Positions 53,735 to 64,000 of a stretch of 64,000 bases of DNA are shown here, one piece after another. Below the pieces are notes generated by a model, which was not told where the DNA came from, did not search any database, and saw nothing but the letters and a program-made list of their open reading frames with translations. Positions within the stretch are counted from its first letter, which is position 1; each line of letters starts with the position of its first letter. The translations under genes and the position numbers were made by a program. The stretch is taken from assembly GCA_030340625.1 (NCBI GenBank), contig JAOPHQ010005693.1, positions 62,001-126,000 on the forward strand. Direction: 5' to 3'. The stretch is from Merluccius polli. Its lineage: Eukaryota > Chordata > Actinopteri > Gadiformes > Merlucciidae.

Positions 53735-54126
53735 CGCAGGTAGGGGGCTCGTGGACTCAGGTGAATTGCTGGAAGAAGCTCTACTGCCGGCCCGTCATGA
53801 ATGTTTAACCACCGCGGTGCTTCCAGAGCCAGAGTCGCATCACCTGCTCATTACCGGCGATGTGGGAACACGAGTCCGGTGGTCCGGTCCCGCTCCACCG
53901 CTACTCTCACCTCCAGCCCCACGGAGAGGAGACATCCGCACGTTAAGAAGTCGGCGGACACTACTGCTCATACAGGTCGTGGGGACATCCTGGGCTGAAT
54001 CCCCGGCGGATGAACAGGGGGACGGACTGCATGGGAACTGCGTCTTTCTTACTGAAAACCGCCCCCCGGGACCGCTGTCTAAACAAAGTTGGGATTTATA
54101 AAGTCGGTCGCACCAGAGTTTCCACC
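53735..54126 (+). promoter_or_regulatory. GC-rich 5' UTR/promoter region of the myosin gene
   Basis: GC-rich and CpG-containing sequence directly before the first coding exon. No clear TATA box at a fixed distance; TTTATAAAG at 54095-54103 is only about 25 bp before the ATG. The transcription start cannot be placed. Confidence 0.4.
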
Positions 54127-56167
54127 ATGATGCACCAGCCGCTGGAAATGAAAGAGGTATGCCTTGGCAAGTCTCTCTCCATATATATATTTTTTTAAAT
54201 TGCATATTCCTGTTTGTAAATTGCTGTAACATTTAATAGAGACTAGAATTCAGTGCTTTATTGTATTTTATTGTATTCAAATACCGGACTGCTCTATCAA
54301 TCAATCAATCAATCAAACAATCAATCAATCACATACAAAACTGGAAACCTTATGGATTCACCCTGGGGGTGCAAGGGCTTACAAGCAACGGCGCCGGTTG
54401 TGCTGCGGGTCTCCTCCGCGGCTCCTCCGCCGAGGAACCGCGGAGCCTCGCTCAGGTTTCCTCGGACACCTGGGCCCCCCCCCGCTGAATGCGTGTTGCC
54501 CGGGGTGACGTGGTGACAGTCACCGGCCAACGAGGAGCGCTATCTCTTTCAGGAGCGGAAAGGGCCACTTTGTGGCCGCGTAACAGGATCTGACCTCCAT
54601 AGTGGAGAGATGGGGGGGGGGGGGGGACAATGAGGGGACCTCTCGGGTGATAGGTCCCTCGGCTCAGATATATAGTCCTGTTTTTGTGTCAGCCCGCCCT
54701 CAGAGTATTTGGGGGTGTATTGTGTCTTATGGACAGAGTTTGCGTTTGTCCTCTTTCCTATGCTGGTTGGGTTCCCCTGTTTCTGTCACATGTCTGTTGT
54801 TGTCCTTCATGGCGTGAGTCCTACTAGTCCTATTTACTATTTAGCAGACCATTTTTTATCTACATTTTTAAGATACACGTCATGAAGGAACAGGAGAAGG
54901 GATTGGACATCTTGCTCAAGAAGTCCTGCAGTTAGACATTGGGGTTCAAATCCACAACATTTCGTTATAGCCTACTTAACGCCATCATCCTGCCCCATTG
55001 TAACCAGGCTCTCTCTCTGATGCCTAGTTCAGTGGTTACCAAACTATTGTTACACATTTTTACTAACGTACCCCCCCCCCCCCCCCCCCCCCCCAAGATA
55101 TTAAATGCTTAAATTAAACCTACTTAGTTTAGTGAAAAACATGGGGTTGTACTTCATTTTGTCAAGGAGCTATACAGATTCAATTAAGGTGGATTTATTT
55201 GACAATATTGTTCATAACTAATATTAATATGCTACGTAATTTATTTATACCCCTTGCAATCCTTCAGTAAGTACCCCTAGGGGTACGCGTACCTCCATTT
55301 GAGAAACACCGGTCTAGTTACCGTCAGCATTGGCAGGATGAGTCACTTCTCTTGTCCTCCTGACCCGCAGCCAAACTGTCCATCTTATTGGGACACATGA
55401 CTTCCTTCCTGGTCTGCCAATCGAAAGGAAATATGACCTCATCAGAATGATGAGGTCATATGATGAGGGATGAGGTCATATTTCCTTTCAACAGGGAGCA
55501 GGGAATCTGTGCCGCACACGGTTTGCTGCCAACCCTAACCTCTGTGTGGAGCGGCCATGCGGTTCCTCTGCCTTCCCCATACAGAGCAGATAGGTGCAGA
55601 TGTGTGTAGGATTTGGAGGCATCTAGTGGACAACAGACTTGATCACTGCAAACCCTGCCAAAGCAAGACAATGTTTCTTGAGAATGAGTTACAATAACAG
55701 TGGCAGTTGACCACAGGGTTCTGGTTCTGGTGGCTTCTCATCTTATTTAAAAGTATCGTCAAGTAAGGTCTATATCTAAAAGTAAATACTCACATGTACA
55801 AATATTAAAGCATTGTTTTTGTTATCCCATTGCCCATTATAAATGGGTGTGGCGGTTGAACCTAGAATAACTTCATAATATCTATAATCTCTCATAATCT
55901 CTCTTTATTTTCTCTGACCAAGCCTCTTGTCTCTTGTAATGGTTCATAGGTGTATGTATGCAATGGAAATCAATTGTGCAATTTAATCTACTTTATGCCA
56001 TTTAATAGTTTGTCGTCGTGTGCCATATGGATAGCTCGCGTTTGGTGCTCAGAGCGTCAGTCAACCCATAGAGGGCCCTGTGAGTCCATATTGTCATCCT
56101 GTCCTGTGTGCATGCGTGCGTGCGTGCGTACATACATATGTACGTACGTACGTATGTGCGTGCGTAT

Positions 56168-56253
<86 letters not shown>

Positions 56254-59200
56254 GCACACACACACACCTTTATCTACGAGTCCTTTTGGAGGAAATAGTA
56301 TATATATCAATGTTTCCTGTCAAAAAGGCTGTTGTTTCCCCTCAATATAAGCAGATGTTCAGTTTAGAAAAGGTACTTGGATGCACATCTGCCCCTGAAG
56401 GTAGGGAATGTATTTATGAAATGTATTCCTAAAATTCACTATTTTTGCCTGTATCCCAAAAAATAATGGAACATTATTCGTTGTTATTACTGTACTTGTC
56501 TTCTCATTTTTATGTGTTGGTCATTTTTTGCTGTTAAGAGGAAAACCCTTCCATTACTTAAGATACTGTCGTCTGATACAAAGTTTGGTGTCGCTTTTTA
56601 TTCTCCCTGCCAACTTGGCAGCGAGAGTCCAGCTGCCGATGTGCCAGTGTTGAGTAACGCTTTCATAGCACTGTAATTAAAGTGCAACCAGTCGGCTGGT
56701 TATTTGACCCAATACATTTTCAATAGCACATCGCCAGCTACACACGCAGGGACGACACATGCTTTGTGAGTAAATATACACACCGCTGCCAAGTATTCCC
56801 ATGACATGCGTTGGTTTATTTTTGTATTTGTGTACGTGGTTGATGGCTGGTTTAAGCAGCCGTACCTGGCCCGAGTCAGACTGATTAGACTCTGGGGCTG
56901 GGTGGTGTGAGGCTGCACACCACCCTGCACACTATTGGTGCAAACAGGGCACACTGGATAAACCAGCTATCACCACGCACCTCAGGGAGAGAGCCACTGT
57001 CACGAAAGTGTTTACCATCTGCTCTGGCTGTACCATCTTGCCATCTCCAATAAATGGATGTATTCAACAACTACCTGTGTCTTTTGCTGGGAGCCCAGCA
57101 AAGCCACTTAGTTGGCGTGTGGCAGGGTGCTGCCTGGGTATTTTAGCTATTCTGTTATTTTTGGGGTTTTATTATTATTATTTTGTATTGGCCAAGCCAT
57201 GATGGGCGGTTGTATTTCAAAACGTTTCAGTCCCTGATTGTGCCTTGAAAGATGGATGGTGGACAGGAAACAGATGAGATACTGATGAGTGAAATAAGAC
57301 CGGTGGTGTGGAGGATGTGAACAAGGACATACAGGAGATATACAGATGGGTGGGAAGGAAACTGCTTGACGTCTGGGAATGAATGGCTTGTAAATGGTTG
57401 TCGACACACAGAAACGCACACTCACGCACACACACACAAACACTGTATGTTTGCGTGTCTGTCAACTACAAAAAACTAAACAGCTAACCATGAAGAAAAC
57501 AGGACACAACGAGAGAGATTTGATCGGGCAGACATGACGCCAGATAAGCTATCCACTAAAATAGATTACTCTTTCATTTCAACAACAATATGCGTACAGG
57601 GCAACCACACCATGGGGAGTAACCCACACCACTGTTTTGTCTTACTATACTTAAGGACATGTCTGATTACCTTGTCGCTGACTCTTGACCCTGGGTACCT
57701 GTTTTTTTTCAGAGTCTAGAGGAACGGTGCAACCGGATCCTTCGGAACATGGAGGGCGCGCTGACGGCCCGCGACCGCGTGGGCATGCAGGACCTCGTCC
57801 TGCTGGACGCCCACACCAGCGAGACTGCCGTCCTGGACAACCTGAGGAAGCGCTTCCACGAGAACCTTATTTACGTGAGAGTCTCATCTCGCCTTTATCC
57901 AGTAGGGCTGCAACTCACGATAAGTCGATTAATCTGACGATCATTTTTTCGATTCATCCATTAATTATTTAGTCTACAAAATGTCATTGATAATATCAAA
58001 TGCCGTCACAAGTTACCAAAGTCTAAAGTGATGTCTTAACTGCAATCTGACAAGCAACCAAGAAAAAGTATTCATTTTATAATGATCCATGAACCAAACA
58101 TTTGAATTTATGACGCATCAAGCAGCAAATGTTTGGTATTCTTACTTGATAAATTACCTAAACAGATAATCGATTAGAAAAATTTGATTCGATTGATTTT
58201 CTGTCGATCGATTAATTGACTAATCATTGCAGCCCTATTATCAAGTGAAACACAGCTGCTAGCTAGTGGCTCGGTTTCTATGTCCCTCTATCGGCCTCAC
58301 TCTCTGTCTCTCTGCTCCTCTGCGCTGTCTCCATCCGTTCCACTTTCCATACAGGTTTTGTAGTTAACTCTATTTATATGTATTACTTTATCCTGATTTG
58401 TTGCTGGTTTCCTGTCTTGATGAAAAGCACTTTGTTACTTATGTTGAAAAGTGCTATACAAATAACGTTATTATTATTATTCTGGTACTCAAATACAAAC
58501 GTTTTTCAAAAACAGAAAAATAATGTGATGCGATGAGTGACAATGAGTGATACTCCCACATGTGAAGCTGGTATCAACTAAACTTTATTGACAGAAGCGT
58601 TCTTTGACAAGCCCTTTGCAGAGACATGGGGACCACTATTACATGTCTCTTATTTGTTCTCAGAAATGTTTCATAAAAGATACTTGTGATTTTTAGTTTG
58701 TGTGTTATAAATATCTGTTGTGCCACCCTGTGTCTTGTGTGTCCCACACAGACCTATATCGGAACACTGCTGGTCTCGGTCAACCCGTACAAGGAGCTGG
58801 ACCTCTTCAGCAAGAAACACATGGACACATACATGGGTGTGAACTTCTTTGAGCTTCCACCTCACATGTAAGGCATATTCAATAATGTACTTATCACCGT
58901 ACATGTGACCAATTTCCCGTCTAAAGTGCAACTTATCTTATAAACCCTTTTGCTTAAATTACATTTTACAGAGCTATTAAATGTAACATTACATTATTAT
59001 AAAGTTACATTTGTGTTTTGACAGACATTTCTGAAAATAGGATTTTAGGGCGGGGATGTGCACATCCATACAGACATGTGTCAAAATCGCATAGTGATTC
59101 AGCCATACATGTTTGAGCTTCAGTCAATGACGGGACTTTGAGCACTAAAATCAATGACGATGTTACACTGTGTTCACATTGTCATTACGTAATTATATGC

Positions 59201-62200
59201 CAGAGGTGTAATCAAAGAGTGAGAGTGAGAGTTAGCATTATGCTAACGCTAACTCTTGCTCTCACTGTCTGCTCTGACGCTCTCACTGCCTTCATTTGCA
59301 TATTGCACAGCGATTGGTTATTTTTGAGTGGAGGGGGACTTTAAAGGTTCAGTGCATAGGATTTAGTGGCATCTAGCAGTGAGGTTGCAGATTGCAACCA
59401 ACTGAATACCACCCCCCCCCCCCCCCCCCCTAAAAAATGTAAAACACGTCCTCTCTGAAGCTTTTTGTTCATTCTGGGCTACTGTATAAACATGGCGGTG
59501 CAACATGGCTGGCTCCGTGGAAGAGGACCCGCTCCCTTTGTAGATATAAAGGCTACAAAGCCTAGCTTTGTGACTTCGTCCAATTAAAAACAGTAGCATT
59601 GCATCCCAGAAATACATTTATACAATATTTTGTGTAAAATTACATTTCATTTTGGAAATACAATCTATTTTCAGCCTTGTTGGTCAGCCAGATGCAATCA
59701 CTGAAAGAGCCAAACATGGCCCTGACTCTCCATAGGTTCCTGACCCCTGACGCTCCATAGGTTCCTGAGCCCTGACTCTCCATAGGTTCCCGACCTCTGA
59801 CTCTCCATAGGTTCCTGAGCCCTGATTCTCCATAGGTTCCTGACCCCAGACTCTTCCATTCTGTGTGTTTGTTCCAGCTACGCTCTGGCAGACAACGTGT
59901 TTCGCACCATGCTCAGCGAGTTCAATAACCACTTCATCCTCATCTCGGGGGAGAGCGGCGCGGGCAAGACAGAGGCCTCCAAGAAGGTCCTTCAGTTCTA
60001 CGCCGTCAGCTGCCCCAGCACCCAGCTCCTGGATAACGTCCGCGACCGCCTGCTCCTGTCCAACCCTGTGTTGGAGGTCAGAGGTTTATTCTTTATTTAA
60101 GCAATAAGCCTCAAGAGGCCTTTAGCATATAGGCCAGAAATACAAAAAATGAATTGTTATCAGAATCAAGGAGCCAATCAGAATCAAGGACCGGTAGTAT
60201 CCCTTTAATTACGTGTGTTTGGTACCTTGTCAGTGGCTGAGCCCACACAACAAAATATGCAAGATAACACTCCTGCCCTTAACCAAGGCAAGGGCACTAC
60301 AACTAGAGTGGGTTCCCGGGCACCACCCTGTGGCAGCCCACTGCTCCCGGACGGGTTCTATGCAGAGAATGAATTTCCCCACAGGGATTAAGAAAGTGTG
60401 TCATCTTCTTCCTTATAGATTGGTTACACAAAAAGGTCAAAACTATAGTTTCATGAGTCTTAGCGTGCTTAGAGTCGTAGCAACTGCAACCATAAATGCA
60501 TCTTATTTTCATTCCATCTTTCATGAACTTGTTCAGGCTTTTGGAAACGCCAAAACCCTGAAGAATGACAACTCGAGCCGTTTTGGAAAGTACATGGACA
60601 TCCAGTTTGACCATCAGGTAGATTTAAATAAATGGCGCAAAAATAATATACAACTTGTAATTAGATTTAGGTTCTACAAAACCAAACTCTTGCTGACAGG
60701 GTGGAGCGGTGGGCGGTCACATCCTGAGCTACCTGTTGGAGAAGTCCCGCGTGGTCCATCAGAACCACGGCGAGAGGAACTTCCACATCTTTTACCAGCT
60801 GGTGGCGGGAGGAGAGGACAACCTCCTCCGCTGGCTAGGCCTCGAGAGAAACTGCCAGAAATACAGTTACCTGGTACAGGTAAAGAAAAGTCAATGGCCT
60901 TGGTTCACCTCCCCCCTCCGACGTGGTCTTCCCTTTCTGTTGGTTTTAATGCTTTTTAAAAACCCACTTGCCTTTCTGTAGAGCACTTCGTAATGTTTTG
61001 CTTGAAAAGGTGCTATATAAATAAAGCATTACTTACTTACTTTGTAATTGCTAGATCCCCAAAATTCAGTTTTGCCACCCAACTACCGTTTAGAACCAAA
61101 ATGGCCGCCTAGTGAATAGCCTATTTTGTCTGTACGATACATGCATGATCTGACAATATTGCTTTCCTGTATTAATGGCAGGGGGAGTGTGCCAAAGTAA
61201 CCTCTATCAATGACAAGAGTGACTGGAAGACAGTCAGGAACGCCCTCTCTGTCATAGACTTCAGCGAGAAGGATGTGGAGGTGACGTATTGCATTCAGTG
61301 AATCACTTATTATAGTGAATACATTATATAAGGCTACATAAATGTACTGTAATGTACTTGATAGTTCTCTTCACTCCAAATACAGCATCTGTTTGCTATA
61401 ATGGCAAGTGTGCTTCATCTGGGAAATGTGAAGTTTGATACGGACACTCTGGGATACGCTGTTCTCAACAACAACCCACAGATACACTGGCTGTCAAAGG
61501 TGAGATTAAAGCTATAAATACCATATACAAATATCTAATATCTACAAATATCTATTAGTTAACAGTGCTGATTTGAGAGTTGTAAAGAGAGGGCGGAAAA
61601 GAGCAGAAGCAAGCGGAATTCTGAAATTCATTTAACACGTTTGTACTCATTCATGTGTTGTTATGTTCCATGCAGTTGCTGGGGATTCCTGCACAGGTGC
61701 TACAACAGGGTTTAACTCACAAGAAGATTGAAGCCAAAATGGAGGAGGTAATTCAACAACAACAACAAGATTGTCTTTGTTGTTTGAAACAACAAACCGC
61801 TACCACTAGATCATCGTTCAACAAGGAAACATTCTTCACAGGTGTACAGTCCTTTTGCTGTTGAGCATGCGGTGTATGCCAGGGATGCCCTCGCCAAAGC
61901 CATCTATGGCCGAACGTTCAACTGGCTGGTGAACAAGGTCAACGAGTCGTTGGCTAACAAGGTGTGTTCAGCTTCACTTGCATGCGGTGGAACTAGGGGG
62001 GCCAGTGGCCCCCTGGCCCCCCTAGTTCAGGCATCCCTGCATGTCGCTTTGGATAAAAGCGATAAATGCCAAATGACTGAATGTAAATGAAAGTGTGAAC
62101 TTTGAAGTTTAATTCATGCACAGGACTCATCAAGGAAGACGGTTATCGGCCTCCTGGACATTTATGGGTTTGAGGTTTTCCATGTGAACAGGTAAGTGAC

Positions 62201-63652
62201 CGACAGCACAGGGAAAGCTTATCCGTAACACCAGGAAGAGTGTGACCATAACAGTTTCGCCATGTCTTTTTATTTGTGTTTAGCTTTGAGCAGTTTTGCA
62301 TCAACTACTGCAACGAGAAGCTGCAGCAGCTTTTCATCCAGCTCACGTTGAAGTCCGAGCAGGAGGAGTACCAGATTGAAGGAATCGAAGTAAACAGTAC
62401 ACAGAGTCTTCACTCTCCTCCATTACAAATGCTCGGCATCTGACGTGAAAGTGTATGACTCGTTACACCCTAGGGTTGGGACGATATGCTTATCTCTTGA
62501 TTCGATACTATCCCGATATTTTGGTGCCAATTCGAAATGTATTGCGATTTTTTTATTAAGATTTGTTGTGATTTTTGTTTACTTTTTTAACGCTAGACTG
62601 TGGGAAAAACTTGAATCTTAGACACCTAGAGACTGTATATCATATTTCCAAAAACAATGCACATCACATGTCAATCAGTACTGTTGATGTAGTGTACTTC
62701 TTGTATGTTATACTGGGAGGGTTTAAGGGAAGGTTACATGCTACTGTTGATGTAGTGTACTTCTTATGCGCATTTAATGTGAAAACAAACATACTTAAAC
62801 AAAATGTTTTACAAACATGTGATACTCGATTTTCCCCCTCCCCTATTACACACAATACATACAGGATGTCTCTCTGCTTTTTCCCGCCTTCAGTGGGAAC
62901 CCGTGCCATATTTCAACAACAAGATCATCTGTGACTTGGTTGAGGAGAAGTACAGGGGCATCATCTCTATATTGGTGAATTAATCGTCGAAAGACACACA
63001 TAACGCTAGCACTAATAACCCTAACCTTAACGAAACACTTCTGCAAAAATACCTTGATGGGCTCAGTGGTCTCATTGTTTGCTTCCTGTCGTGCAACAGG
63101 ACGAGGAGTGTCTACGTCCCGGGGATGCCACGGACCTCACCTTCCTGGCGAAGCTGGAGGAGAAGATGGGTGGCCATCCTCACTTTGTCACGTAAGTTGC
63201 TCTCCGGACGTTCTGCATCCAGGTCAGGGGCGCCGGAAATAAGGGGGCCAGTGGCCCCCCCTGGCTAAAGGATACAGTAAGGAATGGGGGAATGTCAAGG
63301 AGACGAGGAGTTCATGCTTGTTCTCACATTCATAATGGGCTCAGCGCTTAAGGCTGGTACCCAATTGATGCTCACGTCAAGTGAGAACATGACAGTTTCT
63401 ATATTGTTATTTACTGTAGACATAAGCTGGCCGATCAGAAGACCAGGAAAAGTCTGCAGCGAGGGAACTTCCGCCTCTTGCACTACGCAGGCGAAGTCAC
63501 ATACTGTGTGGTTGGTGAGAGACCCTTTCCAGTACCGTCCCAAAATATTATTTTTTCTTACTTAGCGTAATACTATTGTGATTTGTTGATTCATTTTATT
63601 TTCAGGATTCCTGGACAAAAACAATGACCTGTTGTATAGGAATGTTAAAGAG
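54127..63652 (+). CDS. myo1h: unconventional myosin I heavy chain, motor domain part (myo1h-like), 3' end outside window
   Basis: Actin-based motor linking membranes to actin. Coding exons: 54127-54156, 57713-57874, 58752-58867, 59878-60076, 60537-60617, 60700-60879, 61182-61280, 61386-61499, 61676-61747, 61842-61961, 62124-62191, 62284-62389, 62894-62974, 63100-63191, 63420-63514, 63606-63652. All have AG/GT borders and matching phases, giving 554 residues. ATP-binding P-loop GESGAGKT at 127-134, switch I NDNSSRFGK at 179-187, switch II DIYGFE at 403-408, the acidic TEDS-type position before VYSPF, and the FEQFCINYCNEKLQQ relay block. Exon 1 (MMHQPLEMKE, good Kozak CCACCATG) gives an N-terminal extension; exon 2 has an internal ATG (57749, MEGALTARDRVGMQD) matching the usual short start of MYO1C/MYO1H. 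Motifs such as GVNFFELPPH and NNHFILISGESGAGK favour MYO1H over MYO1C. The motor end, IQ motifs and TH1 tail lie beyond 64000. Confidence 0.88.
55030..55311. mobile_element. hAT-type MITE
   Basis: Left end CAGTGGTTACCAAAC and right end TTTGAGAAACACCG are imperfect inverted repeats. Flanks GCCTAGTT (55022-55029) and GTCTAGTT (55312-55319) differ at one base of eight. A C24 run lies inside at about 55071-55094, and GTACCCCTAGGGGTAC forms a palindrome near 55272. Confidence 0.75.
56107..56270. repeat. alternating purine-pyrimidine tract: (TGCG)n, (CGTA)n, (CG)n, (CA)n
   Basis: An uninterrupted alternating stretch of about 160 bp with TGCG units, CGTA units, GCGCGCGCG, then about 40 CA units. 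Confidence 0.95.
57903..58237. mobile_element. hAT-type MITE in myosin intron 2
   Basis: Ends TAGGGCTGCAACT and TTGCAGCCCTA, 335 bp, with 8-bp flanks TTATCCAG and TTATCAAG (one mismatch). The AT-rich interior carries ATCGATTAAT-type words on both arms. Confidence 0.82.
58370..58483 (+). repeat. L2/SINE-type 3' tail
   Basis: GTGCTATACAAATAACGTT followed by (ATT)n is a common 3' end of fish L2-mobilised repeats. It lies in myosin intron 2. Confidence 0.65.
59216..59290. repeat. inverted repeat in myosin intron 3
   Basis: GAGAGTGAGAGTTAGC-like arm and GCTAACTCTTGCTCTCAC-like arm around ATTATGCTAAC can form a hairpin. Confidence 0.6.
59345..59620. repeat. dispersed fish repeat with C run
   Basis: The block with GTTCAGTGCATAGGATTTAG and GTGGCATCTAGCAGTGAGG resembles a repeat seen again in part at 55605-55635 (TGTAGGATTTGGAGGCATC). 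It contains a C run near 59411-59430. The right end is unclear. Confidence 0.5.
59715..59857. repeat. 25-27 bp minisatellite just before myosin exon 4
   Basis: Five to six direct copies of CTCCATAGGTTCCTGA(C/G)CCCTGA-type units end about 20 bp before the splice acceptor at 59877. Confidence 0.9.
60950..61045 (+). repeat. L2/SINE-type tail with (ACTT)n
   Basis: AAGGTGCTATATAAATAAAG followed by CATTACTTACTTACTTT. In myosin intron 6. Confidence 0.6.
61985..62092 (+). repeat. palindromic GGGGGCCAGTGGCCCCC motif plus fish SINE-like tail
   Basis: A C/G-rich palindrome at 61996-62025 is followed by GTCGCTTTGGATAAAAGCG, a tail common to many teleost repeats, ending in AATGTAAATG. In myosin intron 10. 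Confidence 0.6.
62470..62893. repeat. myosin intron 12 repeats
   Basis: Starts with TAGGGTTGGGACGATATGC, the end of a common fish MITE. A 27-bp phrase, TACTGTTGATGTAGTGTACT plus TCTT, occurs twice in direct orientation (62680-62705 and 62740-62766). Confidence 0.6.
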
Positions 63653-63689
63653 GTAAGTTTGCCTATAACCCAATTTTTAGAGCTAATAA

Positions 63690-63860
63690 TGAGAATAATA
63701 ATTTGTTGCATTTATATAGTGCTTTTTTTCAAGGCACTCATAATGCACCTCATCCGCTACCAGTGTAGCACACACCTGGGTGATGCATGGCTAGTAAATG
63801 CCAGAACGCTCACCACACACTGGCTCTCACAGTGGAAAGGTGATTATACTACCATTTAGA
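63690..63860 (-). repeat. L2/SINE-type tail, reverse orientation
   Basis: ATAATAATTTGTTGCATTTATATAGTGC on plus is the complement of the usual tail; sequence up to about 63860 looks like the body of the same repeat. Confidence 0.55.
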
Positions 63861-64000
63861 GACCAGGGGATGATTAGGTGGCTGTGTTGGTACAAGACCT
63901 AGGACACCGCGGTTAGCACCCCTACTCTTTACAAGTTACAAGTGCAATAGTATCTTTAGTGGCCACAGGGAGTCAGGATTCACATTTCAATGTCTCGTCC
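63861..64000. other. myosin intron 16, window end
   Basis: No further exon before the window edge; the next coding exon should encode the segment following YRNVKE. Confidence 0.6.

Larger units (their letters stand above)
54157..57712 (+). other. myosin intron 1 (3.6 kb), repeat-rich
   Basis: Holds a (AATC)n tract (54298-54330), a G run (54610-54626), a hAT-type MITE (55030-55311) and a long CA/GT array (56107-56270). No second gene was recognised; ORFs at 55950-56432 are microsatellite translations. Confidence 0.8.

Noticed and set aside
53505..54101. 198-codon ORF upstream of the myosin ATG
   Set aside because: Includes translated CA arrays; the downstream ATG at 54127 with Kozak context and in-phase splicing fits the gene better.
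55950..56432. His/Thr repeat ORFs
   Set aside because: Translations of the CA/GT microsatellite.

Overview
The window looks like a gene-poor, transposon-rich stretch of a teleost (probably percomorph) nuclear genome. It carries spliced genes with GT-AG introns, fish-type Harbinger, hAT, Ty3/Gypsy, L2 and Tx1-like elements, a retrovirus remnant with a gamma-type envelope, (CA)n and (CATA)n arrays, and L2/SINE-like tails. The only recognisable host gene is the 5' part of a class I unconventional myosin, best matched to myo1h, on the + strand at 54.1-63.7 kb. Sixteen coding exons are visible with every phase closing, and the gene runs off the right edge.

Layout: 1.0-5.25 kb is a decayed sushi-like Gypsy (LTR plus gag start). 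A near-complete Harbinger transposon (1493-4883) sits inside its gag codon series, flanked by the 3-bp duplication CTG. 6.2-14.4 kb is a minus-strand endogenous retrovirus remnant (LTR, env, pol pieces, possible gag). 14.6-15.7 kb is a ZBED-type hAT relic.

16.8-33.6 kb is a stack of elements, one inside another: Tx1-like LINE, then hAT (17457-33572), then a small retroposon-like element with a membrane-protein ORF (19247-31966), then a Harbinger-like MITE (20502-31869), then Harbinger copy 2 (21457-31792), then a Gmr1-like Ty3/Gypsy (26545-31383). A solo retroviral LTR, a fold-back TA element and a MITE with a 9-bp duplication are extra side insertions. Nearly every layer has visible target-site duplications, so the order of insertion can be read directly.

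34.8-49 kb is minus-strand retroelement territory. Two different Gypsy elements are joined head to tail near 43.36 kb, one of them with a PNMA-like gag. The 3' one is further interrupted by an intact L2 LINE (1048-codon ORF) and by a third, deleted Harbinger copy that also used a CTG target inside GACCTGG. 49-53.7 kb is intergenic with MITEs and low-complexity sequence.

How the parts relate: each Harbinger copy has or had the usual two convergent genes, a DDE transposase and a Myb/SANT-like helper. Copy 1 looks intact, copy 2 has lost the block expected to carry the catalytic glutamate, and copy 3 lacks the C-terminal half. The Gmr1-like element has integrase upstream of reverse transcriptase, the reverse of normal Ty3/Gypsy order. 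No RNA genes, CRISPR arrays or bacterial-type features were seen.
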